Shown here one piece after another: positions 1 to 9,552 of a stretch of DNA of 64,000 nucleotides. The DNA is taken from contig JALHNB010000013.1 of assembly GCA_022843745.1 (NCBI GenBank), positions 100,716-164,715 of the forward strand, in the 5' to 3' direction. This DNA is from Anaerolineae bacterium. GTDB taxonomy: Bacteria > Chloroflexota > Anaerolineae > Aggregatilineales > Phototrophicaceae. Within the stretch, counting starts at the first letter, position 1; each line of letters opens with the position of its first letter. Under the pieces are notes generated by a model that searched no databases, had not been told where the DNA came from, and saw only the letters and a program-made list of their open reading frames with translations. The translations under genes were made by a program, and so were the position numbers.

Positions 1-831
1 AAAAATGTCCCGCGCTACGAGGCCGAAATTATCGTCTGCCAGGGCAATTTTCATGGGCGCACGACAACCGTCATCAGCTTTTCGACAGAAGAACACTATA
101 AGCATGACTTTGGCCCGCTGACTCCCGGCTTCCGTTTTGTGCCTTATGGTGATGCGGCAGCGCTCGAAGCAGCGATTACGCCCAACACCATCGGCTTTCT
201 CGTGGAGCCGATTCAGGGCGAGGGCGGCGTGATCGTTCCACCGGATGGCTATCTCAAACAAGTACGGGAAATTTGTGATCGCCACAATGTTTTGCTGATG
301 CTCGATGAGATTCAGGTCGGCCTGGGACGCACGGGCAAAATGTTCGCCTACCAACACGAAAATATTCAGCCGGATTTGCTCATCCTGGGCAAGGCGCTTG
401 GTGGGGGAGTCTATCCGGTATCAGCGGTGCTTTCGAAAGCGCCTATTCTCGGTCTGCTGACCCCCGGTGAACATGGCAGCACCTTTGGTGGTAATCCACT
501 GGCGTGTGCGATTGCCCGCGAGGCTCTATGTGTGTTGCAAGACGAAAATCTGCCCCAACGCGCGGCTGAAATGGGCGAATATCTGATGGACGGCTTACGT
601 GCCATCGACAGCCCATTGGTTCAGGAAGTGCGCGGCAAAGGGCTGCTGGTCGGCGTTCAGCTTAGGCCGGGACTGGGCGGGGCGCGTCCGTACTGCGAAA
701 AGCTGATGGATGAAGGCGTTCTTTGCAAAGAGACTCATGAAGATGTGATTCGTTTCGCGCCGCCGCTGACAATCAACCGCGAAGAAATCGACTGGGCGCT
801 GGAGCGCGTAGCAAAAGTGCTGAAGGTGTGA
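1..831 (+). CDS. rocD: Ornithine aminotransferase, C-terminal part (5' truncated by window edge)
   Basis: PLP-dependent class III aminotransferase that converts ornithine and 2-oxoglutarate to glutamate semialdehyde and glutamate. The frame is open from base 1 (K-N-V-P-R-Y-E...), so the visible 276 residues lack the N-terminus. The PLP-region motif DEIQVGLGRTGK and the Schiff-base lysine in ILGKALGGG (Lys at fragment residue 131) are intact, as is the GSTFGGNPLA loop. The sequence GNFHGRT upstream and the C-terminal half match ornithine aminotransferase better than acetylornithine or GABA aminotransferases. It lies ahead of LysRS and the saccharopine enzyme, so a role with lysine-derived semialdehydes is possible but not shown. 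Family is certain, exact substrate less so. Confidence 0.88.
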   Translation, partial: KNVPRYEAEIIVCQGNFHGRTTTVISFSTEEHYKHDFGPLTPGFRFVPYGDAAALEAAITPNTIGFLVEPIQGEGGVIVPPDGYLKQVREICDRHNVLLMLDEIQVGLGRTGKMFAYQHENIQPDLLILGKALGGGVYPVSAVLSKAPILGLLTPGEHGSTFGGNPLACAIAREALCVLQDENLPQRAAEMGEYLMDGLRAIDSPLVQEVRGKGLLVGVQLRPGLGGARPYCEKLMDEGVLCKETHEDVIRFAPPLTINREEIDWALERVAKVLKV

Positions 832-850
832 TTTTGTAAGTGAAAAGTTC

Positions 851-985
851 AAAGTGCTGAGTAAAAATTCTAAAACTCAGTCCGAATTTTAAGGTAATGA
901 CCTAAGTTAAACCTTGACGAGGCATACCTCGTCCCTACGGATTCTCATTTCGGGGACAATCGCTAGGTCTAAAACTCAGCACTTT
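851..985. repeat. Nested inverted repeats between rocD and lysK
   Basis: AAAGTGCTGAGT at 851-862 is perfectly inverted as ACTCAGCACTTT at 974-985. Inside the interval sits a second hairpin, GACGAGG (916-922) with CCTCGTC (927-933), followed by CCTACG, a partial member of the GTAGGGGCG palindrome family. The arrangement looks like one mobile-repeat remnant placed inside another. No gene is visible in 832-1031. Confidence 0.6.
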
Positions 986-1031
986 AAACTCAGCACTCGG
1001 AACTAAAAATTCTCAATACTGGAGGAAGACT

Positions 1032-3353
1032 GTGCAATACTGGGCTGACCAGATGATCGCTGAACTGGACGCAGCGGAAATTAACATTAACGATTCGAAA
1101 ACCCTCTCCGGTGCGGCGCATGTGGGTTCACTGCGCGGCCCGGTGATTCACGATATTTTGTACCGCGCGGCGGTGGATGCGGGTCGGCCAGTCAAATTTA
1201 CCTATGGCAGCGACGATTACGACGCTTTTGATGCCGTACCGCCGATGCTGTCGCGTGATCTGTATGAGCAGTATCTCGGCAAGCCACTGGTCGTCGTGCC
1301 TGCGCCGGATGGTACGGATCGCAGTTATGCCGATTATTTTGCCGATGAATTTTTAGGCGTGATGAAAATGCTCGGTGTCACGCCGCAGACCTATCGCATG
1401 AGCGAGATGTACCGTTCCGGCAGAATGAACGAAGTCATTAAGATTGTTCTCGAAAATGCGCCGCTGATTCGCGAGATTTATTTTGAGGCCAGCGGTTCAG
1501 TGCGCGACGACAGTTGGATGCCATTTACGCCGATTTGCGAGAACTGCGGCAAAATCGCGACGACCCGTGTCTATAAATTCGACGGCGAAAAAGTCCATTA
1601 TCGCTGCGAGCCGGACGCGATGAATTATACACGCGGCTGTGGTCATGAAGGTGCGGTCAGCCCCTACGATGGCAACGGCAAGCTCCCCTGGAAGCTGGAA
1701 TGGGCGACACGTTGGCAGGTTCTCAATGTCAATGTCGAAGGCGCAGGTATGGATCATTCTGTTGATGGCGGTTCTCGCGATGTCGCCGAGGCCATTTGCC
1801 GCCGTGTGTTGAAGCGTGAACCCCCGGCGAATGTGCCTTACGAATTTTTCCTGCTTGAAGGCGGCAAGATGAGTTCGTCCAAAGGCATCGGCTTCAGCGC
1901 GCGTGAGGTGTCTGAAGTGCTGCCGCCGGAACTGCTGCGCTTTATTCTGGTGCGCACTCGCCCGCGCACGGCGATCAATTTCAAGCTGGCTGACAACGCG
2001 ATCCCGCGTCTGTTTGATGAGTACGATACGGCTGCGGAGAATTATTTCAAAGAGACTGAGGACGAGGAAGCACTCTGGACGAAGCGCCTGTTTGAGTTGG
2101 CGCAGATTTCTCACGGTGTGAAGCTCGAACCCCGCTATACGCCGCGATTCCTGCATGTGGTCACAGTTTCGCAGATTCCGGGCATTGATACCCGCCGCCA
2201 TTTTGAAGCGCATAAGGGTTCTCCGCTTACACCCGAAGAAATGACCGAAGTTCAGCGGCGCATTGATTTCGCCAAACTCTGGCTGGAACGGTTCGCGCCG
2301 GAGGATGCCCGGATCGAAGTGCAGCCAAATCTGCCTGCCGCCGCCCGCAAATTAGCGGATGACCAGCGCATATTTTTAGCGCAGTTGATTGACTGGTTCC
2401 GCGCCAACGAAGGGGCTAACGGTGAACAGATTCACAAAGGTATCTACGACATCGCCACTGGTTTGGGCATGAAACCGGGCAAAGCGTTTCAGGTGATTTA
2501 TCTCACCTTTCTGGGGCGTACCAGCGGCCCACGCGCAGGCGATCTATTGGCGGTGCTTGAGCGCGATTTCGTCATGAAGCGGCTTCAGCAGGCCGAGACG
2601 ATTCAATATCTCGAAGCTGCTTCGTTCCGCGTGGTCGAGAAACGCCAGGATGCCGTTTACCGCGATGCGCTGAAAATTCACGGCGATGTATTTGAGAAAT
2701 TTCCCGAACTACGAATCGGTATTGCGCTGATTAAAGGCGTTCGCGCGGCGGAAACGCACCCTGAACTCGAAATGCTTAAGTCCAAAATCGGCGCGGAATT
2801 GGCCGAAAAATATGCCAGTGTCAATCTTGGCTCATTGGAGCGCATCAAAGCCTATCGTGAAATTTATCGCGCCTTTGGTGTCGATCCCGGCTCACGCAAT
2901 CCAAGCGCCGAAGCACTGCTGCGGCGGGTGATCCGCAACAAAGCGCTCCCGACCATCAACACCATTGTCGATGCCTATAACCTCGCTTCTGCCGAGTCGA
3001 TGATTCCGATGGCGGCCTACGACGCTTCCCATCTGAGCCTTCCAGTTGAACTGCGGTTCGCGAAGGCAAGTGAAGTTCTCGTGCCGATTGGCGGTGGAGA
3101 TGCGCTGCCCATTCAGCCGAACGAACTGGTCTATGCTGACCAGAAACAGGTGATCTGCCTCGACTTCAATTATCGCGATGCCGATGCGACCAAGATCACA
3201 CTGGATACCACCGATGTGCTGCTGCTGGTCGATGGCTGTGGCGTTACGTCGGTAGACACGGTGCAGGATATGCTCGACCTGGCTGTGAGCCGCGTAGTTC
3301 GCTTCTCCGGTGGCGCGTTGGAATATTCGGCGCTGATCTATCGCGACATCTAA
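1032..3353 (+). CDS. lysK: Class I lysyl-tRNA synthetase with C-terminal B3/4 domain
   Basis: Charges tRNA-Lys with lysine in the cytoplasm, using the class I (archaeal/spirochaete-type) fold rather than the common class II LysRS. The HIGH-like signature is HVGS at about residues 30-33 and the KMSKS-like loop is KMSSSKG at about 278-284. A Cys-rich zinc knuckle (CENCGK ... RGCGHEG) lies at about 168-205. The GTG start at 1032 follows GGAGGAA with five bases of spacing. At 773 residues it is about 250 longer than usual class I enzymes. From about residue 540 the extra part reads as a B3/4 domain (PTINTIVDAYN, YDASHL, then the conserved beta-strands ending near VDGCG), known from PheRS beta and free-standing B3/4 proteins. 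That domain may bind tRNA or edit, which is inference. Confidence 0.93.
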   Translation: MQYWADQMIAELDAAEININDSKTLSGAAHVGSLRGPVIHDILYRAAVDAGRPVKFTYGSDDYDAFDAVPPMLSRDLYEQYLGKPLVVVPAPDGTDRSYADYFADEFLGVMKMLGVTPQTYRMSEMYRSGRMNEVIKIVLENAPLIREIYFEASGSVRDDSWMPFTPICENCGKIATTRVYKFDGEKVHYRCEPDAMNYTRGCGHEGAVSPYDGNGKLPWKLEWATRWQVLNVNVEGAGMDHSVDGGSRDVAEAICRRVLKREPPANVPYEFFLLEGGKMSSSKGIGFSAREVSEVLPPELLRFILVRTRPRTAINFKLADNAIPRLFDEYDTAAENYFKETEDEEALWTKRLFELAQISHGVKLEPRYTPRFLHVVTVSQIPGIDTRRHFEAHKGSPLTPEEMTEVQRRIDFAKLWLERFAPEDARIEVQPNLPAAARKLADDQRIFLAQLIDWFRANEGANGEQIHKGIYDIATGLGMKPGKAFQVIYLTFLGRTSGPRAGDLLAVLERDFVMKRLQQAETIQYLEAASFRVVEKRQDAVYRDALKIHGDVFEKFPELRIGIALIKGVRAAETHPELEMLKSKIGAELAEKYASVNLGSLERIKAYREIYRAFGVDPGSRNPSAEALLRRVIRNKALPTINTIVDAYNLASAESMIPMAAYDASHLSLPVELRFAKASEVLVPIGGGDALPIQPNELVYADQKQVICLDFNYRDADATKITLDTTDVLLLVDGCGVTSVDTVQDMLDLAVSRVVRFSGGALEYSALIYRDI

Positions 3354-3383
3354 AGGTCGGACGACACCAGTCCATGCTATGAT

Positions 3384-3415
3384 CGTAAGAGGCGGCCTCA
3401 CCAGCCGCCCTTACG
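3384..3415. repeat. GTAGGGGCG-family palindrome (variant)
   Basis: CGTAAG and GGCGGC (3384-3396) are inverted as GCCGCC and CTTACG (3404-3415) around a seven-base loop, with one bulged base. It sits in the 81-base gap between lysK and the saccharopine gene and is a diverged member of the family described at 11127 and 16913. Confidence 0.6.
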
Positions 3416-3434
3416 TTCTTGAGAGACATTACGA

Positions 3435-6035
3435 ATGGCATTGAATCGCATCGGTATCCGCAAAGAGGACGAGCAGAAAAAATTTGAACGCCGCGCACCG
3501 CTGACCCCAGCGGATATTCGCGAACTTCTCCGAGAATTTCCTGATGCCTCGTTTGTAGTCGAATCCTCCCAGAACTGTGTCTATAAACGCGCGTTCACTG
3601 ATGACGAATACGCGCAGGCTGGCGCGACCATTGGCGCATTGGATGACGCAGAGGTCATTCTGGGCATCAAAGAAGTGCCGATCCACGATATTCTGCCCAA
3701 CCGCGTCTACGTGAACTTCTCCCATACTTACAAGGGTCAATCGTATAACATGGCGATGCTGCGCAAGTTCAAAAACCTGAACTGCACGCTGATTGATTAC
3801 GAATTGATTGTTGAAAATATCGACGACTACGTGCTTGACCAGCATCGCCGTGAGGTCTTTTTCGGACATTACGCGGGCTACGCGGGCGCGATCAACAGTT
3901 TATGGGCATTGGGGCAGCGCTTAAAGCACGAAGGCATCGCCAACCCGTTCGAGACGATCAGGCAGTCGGTTGATTATCAAGCCAGTGGAAAAATTGGCGA
4001 ATTTGCCGCAGCAATGCAAGCCATTGACCAACTGAGCGCCCAAATTCACGCAGATGGGTTGCCGGATTCGTTGTCACCGGTTGTATTGGGTATCACGGGC
4101 GGCGGGAATGCTGCCAGCGCGGTCAAACAGGTTTTTGAGCATTTGCCGATTGTCGAGATTGTGCCCGAAGATTTGCTCGATTTTCATCCGCCCGATGCGA
4201 AACATCATATTTATCTCGTTCAGTTCCGGCGCGAACACCGCGAACATGCCATTTTTGAGCAATACATGCGTCATGTGACGCTGCTGGTCAACTGCATCAA
4301 GTGGAAAAACCATCACGAACGATTGGTCACACGCCAATTTTTGAAAGACCTCTACAGTGCCGAACAGCCCCGGCTGCGCGTCATCGGTGATGTAAGCTGT
4401 GACCCCAACGGTTCGATTGAGATTACCCACGCGACTTATCCCGACGCGCCAACTTACGTCTATGAGCCGGAAAAAGACGATTTGATGCAGCCCTGGAATC
4501 ATCATCAATTTCATACAACTGCACGTTTTGGATTCGCGGGTCATGGGCCAGTCGTGATGGCCGTCGTCAATTTGCCAGCCGAATTCCCGCGCGATTCGTC
4601 AACCGCTTTTAGTGGGATGCTGAAAAAATTTATCCCCGATTTACTGCAAGCCGATTTTAGCCGCCCATTGGAGACACTTAATATGTCACGCCAGTTGAAA
4701 CGCGCCGTCATTTTGCATCAGGGCGATCTCGCGCCGGATTTTGCCTATCTATCCGAAAAATTGGCCGGGCGGATTCTGCTCCTGGGCGCAGGCTTGATGA
4801 GTCCGGCGGTCATTTCGTACCTGATCGCGCACGGTTATCATGTCACCGTTGCCGATGCCAATCTTGAGCAGGCCGAGATGCGCGTGAAAAATTACCCACC
4901 GGAGCGGGTACGGGCGATTCAGCTTGCTGTGAGCTTGGAAAGCCGCGAACAGTTGATTGAAGAATTGAAACTAGTGGATGTGGCGATCAGCCTTTTACCC
5001 GCGTCACTTCACGCAACAGCAGCGGAATTGTGTATCGAGACACGGACACACTTGGTGACAGCTTCGTACACGAGCCAGGATATGCGGAAGCTGGACGAAC
5101 GCACCAAAGCCGCCGGGGTGATTCTGCTCAACGAAGTGGGCCTCGACCCCGGCCTCGATCATATGTCGGCACTGAGAGCTATCGGCCAGATTCACGCGGC
5201 TGGCGGAAAGATTTCGCGTTTCACATCCTACTGCGGCGGCCTGCCACATGCCGATTCTGCCAATAACCCGCTGCGTTTTAAGGCATCCTGGAGTCCGGCG
5301 GGCATCATATCCGCCGCTAATCGCCCCGCGCGTTTCAAGCAGGATGGCGCGATTCACACGGTTGAGCCGCGCCAACTCTTTAACGACCCGCTGATTTTCC
5401 ATTTTGACGATGTGCCGTTCGATCTCGAAGCCTATCCCAATGGTGATTCTGAGGCTTATATTCAGCTATACGGCTTAACCGAAGCGGATACTTTTATTCG
5501 GGGGACTCTGCGTTATGCAGGGTGGTGTCATGTGTTTTCAGATTTGCACGATTTAGGCTGGTTTTCAAGTCGTTCTGCCGCCGAGATATCACGCACGACA
5601 GCCGAATCGTCGCAAATGCACACCGATGTAAAAACGGTTTGTGACTGGATGGGGCTAGATCGGGTTGAAAATGCAGAAATATCGGCTTATGACTATCTGC
5701 TTTCGCGTTTCCAGTCTCAGCCCGATCTCGCCTATGCTTCTGGTGAACGTGACCTGATCGTCATGCGCCATACATTTGACGTGGGATATCCTCAACAAAA
5801 ATTCGAGCGCATCACCTCATCATTGGTCGCTATCGGCGAATCAAACGGGCTGTCAGCCATGTCCAGCACGGTTGGCCTGACCTCAGCCATCTGCGCCCGT
5901 CTGATCGCTGAAAAGCGGTACGCCCACCCTGGCGTTCAGATTCCATTCACGCCAGATTTATACATCCCTGTATTGGACGAGATGGCTGAATTAGGGTTCA
6001 CATTTCAGGAATCAACCGAAAATGTCGAAGCTTAA
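3435..6035 (+). CDS. Bifunctional lysine-ketoglutarate reductase / saccharopine dehydrogenase
   Basis: Catalyses two steps of lysine degradation: lysine plus 2-oxoglutarate to saccharopine, then saccharopine to glutamate and alpha-aminoadipate semialdehyde. Residues 1 to about 420 are the AlaDH/PNT-like reductase half (start GIRKEDEQKKFERRAPLTP, with HYAGYAGAINSLWALGQRL). From about residue 443 comes the saccharopine dehydrogenase half, opening with a Rossmann turn (RILLLGAGLMSPAVISYL). The C-terminal part contains NEVGLDPGLDHMSA and the YCGGLP segment typical of saccharopine dehydrogenases. At 866 residues it has the fused layout familiar from animal and plant AASS/LKR-SDH; bacteria more often have separate genes. 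It is only 81 bases behind lysK, so co-transcription is likely. Confidence 0.9.
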   Translation: MALNRIGIRKEDEQKKFERRAPLTPADIRELLREFPDASFVVESSQNCVYKRAFTDDEYAQAGATIGALDDAEVILGIKEVPIHDILPNRVYVNFSHTYKGQSYNMAMLRKFKNLNCTLIDYELIVENIDDYVLDQHRREVFFGHYAGYAGAINSLWALGQRLKHEGIANPFETIRQSVDYQASGKIGEFAAAMQAIDQLSAQIHADGLPDSLSPVVLGITGGGNAASAVKQVFEHLPIVEIVPEDLLDFHPPDAKHHIYLVQFRREHREHAIFEQYMRHVTLLVNCIKWKNHHERLVTRQFLKDLYSAEQPRLRVIGDVSCDPNGSIEITHATYPDAPTYVYEPEKDDLMQPWNHHQFHTTARFGFAGHGPVVMAVVNLPAEFPRDSSTAFSGMLKKFIPDLLQADFSRPLETLNMSRQLKRAVILHQGDLAPDFAYLSEKLAGRILLLGAGLMSPAVISYLIAHGYHVTVADANLEQAEMRVKNYPPERVRAIQLAVSLESREQLIEELKLVDVAISLLPASLHATAAELCIETRTHLVTASYTSQDMRKLDERTKAAGVILLNEVGLDPGLDHMSALRAIGQIHAAGGKISRFTSYCGGLPHADSANNPLRFKASWSPAGIISAANRPARFKQDGAIHTVEPRQLFNDPLIFHFDDVPFDLEAYPNGDSEAYIQLYGLTEADTFIRGTLRYAGWCHVFSDLHDLGWFSSRSAAEISRTTAESSQMHTDVKTVCDWMGLDRVENAEISAYDYLLSRFQSQPDLAYASGERDLIVMRHTFDVGYPQQKFERITSSLVAIGESNGLSAMSSTVGLTSAICARLIAEKRYAHPGVQIPFTPDLYIPVLDEMAELGFTFQESTENVEA

Positions 6036-6118
6036 AATTTTTGCAGGATATGCTGTGCGTCTTGCTGGCAAGCTGAAGATAGGCTGTATGTCTTACAGAC
6101 AAACAGGAGATGGGTTGA

Positions 6119-6143
6119 TAGAGGCGCACATCATGCGCCTCTA
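6119..6143. repeat. GTAGGGGCG-family palindrome, possible bidirectional terminator
   Basis: TAGAGGCGCA (6119-6128) and TGCGCCTCTA (6134-6143) form a perfect 10-bp stem with a five-base loop. It lies between the convergent saccharopine and glucokinase genes, where it could end transcription from either side, although no clear T-run follows. Confidence 0.6.
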
Positions 6144-6191
6144 CGAATGATTTTGTAATTGCCGATTTATTTGCGAGTCAGGTCAAGAAAT

Positions 6192-6929
6192 CTACTTGAT
6201 ATTCCTGGCTGCCAGTGCCGCACCCACGATCCCCGCATCGTTCAAGAGTTGCGCTGGAACGATCATCGTTTGTGTATGCAGGTAGGGGGAGAATTTGTCA
6301 AAATTTTTGCTCACCCCACCGCCGAGGATGAACAAATCCGGCGACAGCAAAAACTCGACATGCTTCAAATAAGCATCGATACGTTCGCCCCATTTTTTCC
6401 AGCTTAAATCTTTATCTTTGCGCACCTTATCAGATGTCCATTTTTCAGCTTCGCGACCATCAAATTCCAGATGGCCGAGTTCGCTGTTTGCCAGTAGTGC
6501 GCCATTCACGAAAACAGCGCTGCCAATGCCAGTTCCCAGCGTTAAGATAATGACGACACCTTTGTGACCTTTTCCGGCACCAAATTCCATTTCGGCCATA
6601 CCAGCGGCATCAGCATCGTTGAGGAGTATCAACGGACAACCTGTTTTCTTGCGCAGCAGTTTTTCGGCCTGAGTGCCGATCCACGATTGATCGACATTGG
6701 CGGCGCTCAGGGTGACACCGTTTTTGATGATGGCTGGGAAGGTGCAGCCAATTAACCCTGTCCAGTCAAAGTGTCGAGCCAGTTCCGCCACGACGTTACC
6801 CACCGCGTCGGGTGTTGATGGTTGGGGCGTATCAATGCGATGACGCTCGGCTACCATGATGCCTTTATCCACGTCAACAGGTGCGCCCTTGATGCCCGAA
6901 CCGCCAATATCAATGCCTAGAATTTCCAT
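6192..6929 (-). CDS. ppgK: Polyphosphate glucokinase (ROK family)
   Basis: Phosphorylates glucose to glucose-6-phosphate using polyphosphate and probably also ATP. The N-terminal phosphate-binding motif is [11 protein letters not shown] (residues 5-15). The ADADAAG-type catalytic region reads [12 protein letters not shown], the second phosphate loop is [11 protein letters not shown], and ELGHLEF stands at the position of the ROK glucose-contact segment. The 245-residue length is normal for PpgK. It is transcribed alone, divergent from the arabinose genes. Family is clear; choice of phosphoryl donor is inferred from similarity. Confidence 0.88.
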   Translation of the reverse strand: MEILGIDIGGSGIKGAPVDVDKGIMVAERHRIDTPQPSTPDAVGNVVAELARHFDWTGLIGCTFPAIIKNGVTLSAANVDQSWIGTQAEKLLRKKTGCPLILLNDADAAGMAEMEFGAGKGHKGVVIILTLGTGIGSAVFVNGALLANSELGHLEFDGREAEKWTSDKVRKDKDLSWKKWGERIDAYLKHVEFLLSPDLFILGGGVSKNFDKFSPYLHTQTMIVPAQLLNDAGIVGAALAARNIK

Positions 6930-7132
6930 GTTTTTATCCCCTTGTTTGCGGGTAAACCCATGTTGAATCTTATCTCAAATTATGCTGGAGTACGAGTTAA
7001 AAGCTGCAAAAATTTCAACCGTGTGTTCCTGAGCGATGAAGGTGATTTATGTTTTGCCCTTGAAGTAAATTTTCGCTGATCCGCTGGCAGGCGAATAATT
7101 ACGCATCAGACCGAAAACCTCGCAATTCAAAT

Positions 7133-7162
7133 CTGACAACTTATCTTCATTTGCGTTAAACT
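7133..7162 (+). promoter_or_regulatory. Candidate sigma70 promoter of the arabinose cluster
   Basis: CTGACA (7133-7138) and TAAACT (7157-7162) are separated by 18 bases and lie 45 bases ahead of the araB start. An AAGGA ribosome-binding site precedes the ATG at 7207. Prediction from sequence only. Confidence 0.35.
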
Positions 7163-7206
7163 AGGAGTAGTTTGGCGAAAATTTATTTTTAAGGACTGTT
7201 CAAAAA

Positions 7207-8868
7207 ATGTATACAATTGGTATCGACTTCGGGACGGAGTCTGGGCGAGCCGTTCTGGTAGATGTGCGCGATGGTCGCGAAGTTGCTACGGCGGTGCATT
7301 CCTATGCGAATGGGGTGATTGACCAACATCTGCCAGGGAGTTCGCGCTCCCTCCCTCCTGATTGGGCGCTTCAAGACCCAATGGATTACATCGAAGTTTT
7401 TAAGCACACGATTCCGGCGGTTTTGCGGCAGAGTGGGGTGAAGCCAGAGGAAGTCGTCGGCATCGCCACCGATTTCACCGCCTGCACGATGCTACCGGTT
7501 AAAAGAGATGGTACGCCACTTTCGGTGCTGCCCGAATGGAGCAATAATCCCCATGCTTGGATCAAATTGTGGAAGCATCACGCCGCACAACCGCAGGCCG
7601 ACCAGATCAACGAGACGGCACGGCGCATGGGTGAAAGTTGGCTGCAAAATTACGGCGGCAAAATTTCGTCTGAGTGGTTTTTCAGCAAGGCGTTACAAAT
7701 TCTGAAGGAAGCGCCCGATGTTTATGCCGCTGCTGACAGGCTGATCGAAGCGGCTGATTGGGTGATCTGGCAGTTGACCGGAGTCGAATCGCGCAATGCC
7801 TGCACCGCTGGCTACAAAGCGATGGTGCAGAATGGTAACTTCCCGTCGCGCGAATATTTTGCCGCGCTTGACCCGCGTTTTGCGGATGTCGTGGATACCA
7901 AAATGAGCCGCGAATTTGCAACGCTTGGCGCGAATGTCGGTGGGTTGACGGAGCAGGCCGCGCAGTGGACAGGTTTGCGCCCCGGAACAGCCGTCGCCGT
8001 CGCTAATGTGGATGCGCATGTCGCAGTTCCCGCCGTAAAAGTTACCAAACCCGGCACGATGGTCATGATTATGGGGACATCGACCTGTCACATGATTATC
8101 GACAGCGATCAACAAACCGTCGAGGGTATGTGCGGCGTCGTGCGCGATGGCATCATCCCCGGCTATTACGGCTATGAGGCTGGACAAAGTGGCGTGGGCG
8201 ATATTTTTGCGTGGTTCGTGAACAACGCTGTGCCACCAGAATATCATGAGGCTGCACAAGCGGCGGGTATGGATTTGCACCAGTATCTTGAAACCGAAGC
8301 CGCCAAGCAAAAACCCGGTGAGCATGGCTTGATCGCACTCGATTGGTGGAATGGTAATCGCTCGACGCTGGTCGATGCAGATCTCACCGGGCTGCTGGTT
8401 GGCGCGACGTTGGCGACTCGTGCTCCGGAAATTTATCGCGCTTTGATCGAATCGACAGCTTACGGCACACGCACGATTATCGAATCATTTGAAGGACGCG
8501 GCATTCCGGTCAATGAACTGGTCGCGGCGGGCGGCCTGCCGGAGAAAAATAAGCTGCTCGTCCAGATTTATGCCGATGTGACTGGCAAGCCGATGAAGCT
8601 GGCGGGGTCGGGGCAATCACCCGCGCTCGGTTCGGCGATGCACGCCGCCGTTGCCGCCGGGGTTTATCCCGATATTCACGCCGCAGCCGAAAAGATGGGC
8701 AAAATCAAGGACGAAGTGGTGCATCCGATTGCCGAGAATAAGGCCATCTATGACCAGCTTTATGCGGATTACAAAACTTTGTATGATTATTTCGGGCGTG
8801 GACAAAACGACGTGATGAAGCGCCTGAAGAAAATTCGACGCGAGGCGCGAGGAGGGATCGAAGGTTGA
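7207..8868 (+). CDS. araB: Ribulokinase (FGGY kinase)
   Basis: Phosphorylates L-ribulose to L-ribulose-5-phosphate in L-arabinose catabolism. The 553-residue length and the N-terminal IGIDFGTESGRAVLVDVRDG are characteristic of AraB. The kinase loop MIMGTSTCHMI and the C-terminal ELVAAGGLPEKNKLLVQIYADVTG segment place it firmly in the ribulokinase branch of FGGY kinases. Its stop overlaps the next start by three bases (TTGA), so araB and araD are translationally coupled. No classical araA lies next to it; see the isomerase at 12135. Confidence 0.92.
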   Translation: MYTIGIDFGTESGRAVLVDVRDGREVATAVHSYANGVIDQHLPGSSRSLPPDWALQDPMDYIEVFKHTIPAVLRQSGVKPEEVVGIATDFTACTMLPVKRDGTPLSVLPEWSNNPHAWIKLWKHHAAQPQADQINETARRMGESWLQNYGGKISSEWFFSKALQILKEAPDVYAAADRLIEAADWVIWQLTGVESRNACTAGYKAMVQNGNFPSREYFAALDPRFADVVDTKMSREFATLGANVGGLTEQAAQWTGLRPGTAVAVANVDAHVAVPAVKVTKPGTMVMIMGTSTCHMIIDSDQQTVEGMCGVVRDGIIPGYYGYEAGQSGVGDIFAWFVNNAVPPEYHEAAQAAGMDLHQYLETEAAKQKPGEHGLIALDWWNGNRSTLVDADLTGLLVGATLATRAPEIYRALIESTAYGTRTIIESFEGRGIPVNELVAAGGLPEKNKLLVQIYADVTGKPMKLAGSGQSPALGSAMHAAVAAGVYPDIHAAAEKMGKIKDEVVHPIAENKAIYDQLYADYKTLYDYFGRGQNDVMKRLKKIRREARGGIEG

Positions 8869-9515
8869 AATTAGCTAAATTGCGGGCTGAAGTCTGCGCA
8901 TTGCACACCGAGTTACCGAACAATCACCTCGTCGCCTGGACAAGCGGTAATGTGAGCGCACGTGACCCCGAATCCGGTCTCGTGGTGATTAAGCCCAGCG
9001 GCATCAAATTCCGTGACCTCACGCCGGAAAATATGGTGATTGTGGATGTTGACGGTAAAATTGTTGAAGGTGATTATAAAGCGTCATCCGATACCGCTTC
9101 ACACTGCTATATCTATCGCCAGCGCCCTGATGTCAACGGAATCGTGCATACCCATTCGCGTTATGCGACGGCCTTTGCCACGCTGGGACGCGAAATCCCG
9201 TGTGTGACGACGGCGATGGCTGACGAATTTGGCGGGTCGATTCCCTGTGGCGGATTCGCGCTCATTGGTGGAGAGGAGATCGGCCAGCAGGTCGTCAAAG
9301 CGCTGGAAGGCTCACACAGCCCGGCCTGTATTTTGCAGAGTCACGGCGTTTTCGCCACAGGCGCGACGGCAGAAAAAGCAGTACAGGCGGCGGTCATGAC
9401 CGAAGACAACGCGGCCATTGTCTGGACGGCGCTGCAAATCGGCACTCCTTTGACGATTTCTGATGAGGACATCGCCAAATTGCATCACCGTTACACGCAT
9501 GTATACGGACAATAA
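8865..9515 (+). CDS. araD: L-ribulose-5-phosphate 4-epimerase
   Basis: Class II aldolase-fold zinc enzyme that interconverts L-ribulose-5-phosphate and D-xylulose-5-phosphate, linking arabinose to the pentose phosphate pathway. Visible motifs are TSGNVSARDP and IKPSGIKF (phosphate binding), the metal ligands in VHTHSRYAT, the LQSHGVF segment and the C-terminal HRYTHVYGQ that is typical of AraD rather than fuculose aldolase. The TTG start at 8865 lies within the end of araB. The 216-residue length is slightly short of the E. coli protein (231) but no domain is missing. Confidence 0.92.
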   Translation: MKLAKLRAEVCALHTELPNNHLVAWTSGNVSARDPESGLVVIKPSGIKFRDLTPENMVIVDVDGKIVEGDYKASSDTASHCYIYRQRPDVNGIVHTHSRYATAFATLGREIPCVTTAMADEFGGSIPCGGFALIGGEEIGQQVVKALEGSHSPACILQSHGVFATGATAEKAVQAAVMTEDNAAIVWTALQIGTPLTISDEDIAKLHHRYTHVYGQ

Positions 9516-9552
9516 ACTAGAACATCTGAATTTTTAAGGAGAGAAAATCGTT

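Noticed and set aside
1497..2213. A long minus-strand frame inside lysK
   Set aside because: Antisense to conserved LysRS motifs; composition is that of a mirror reading frame.
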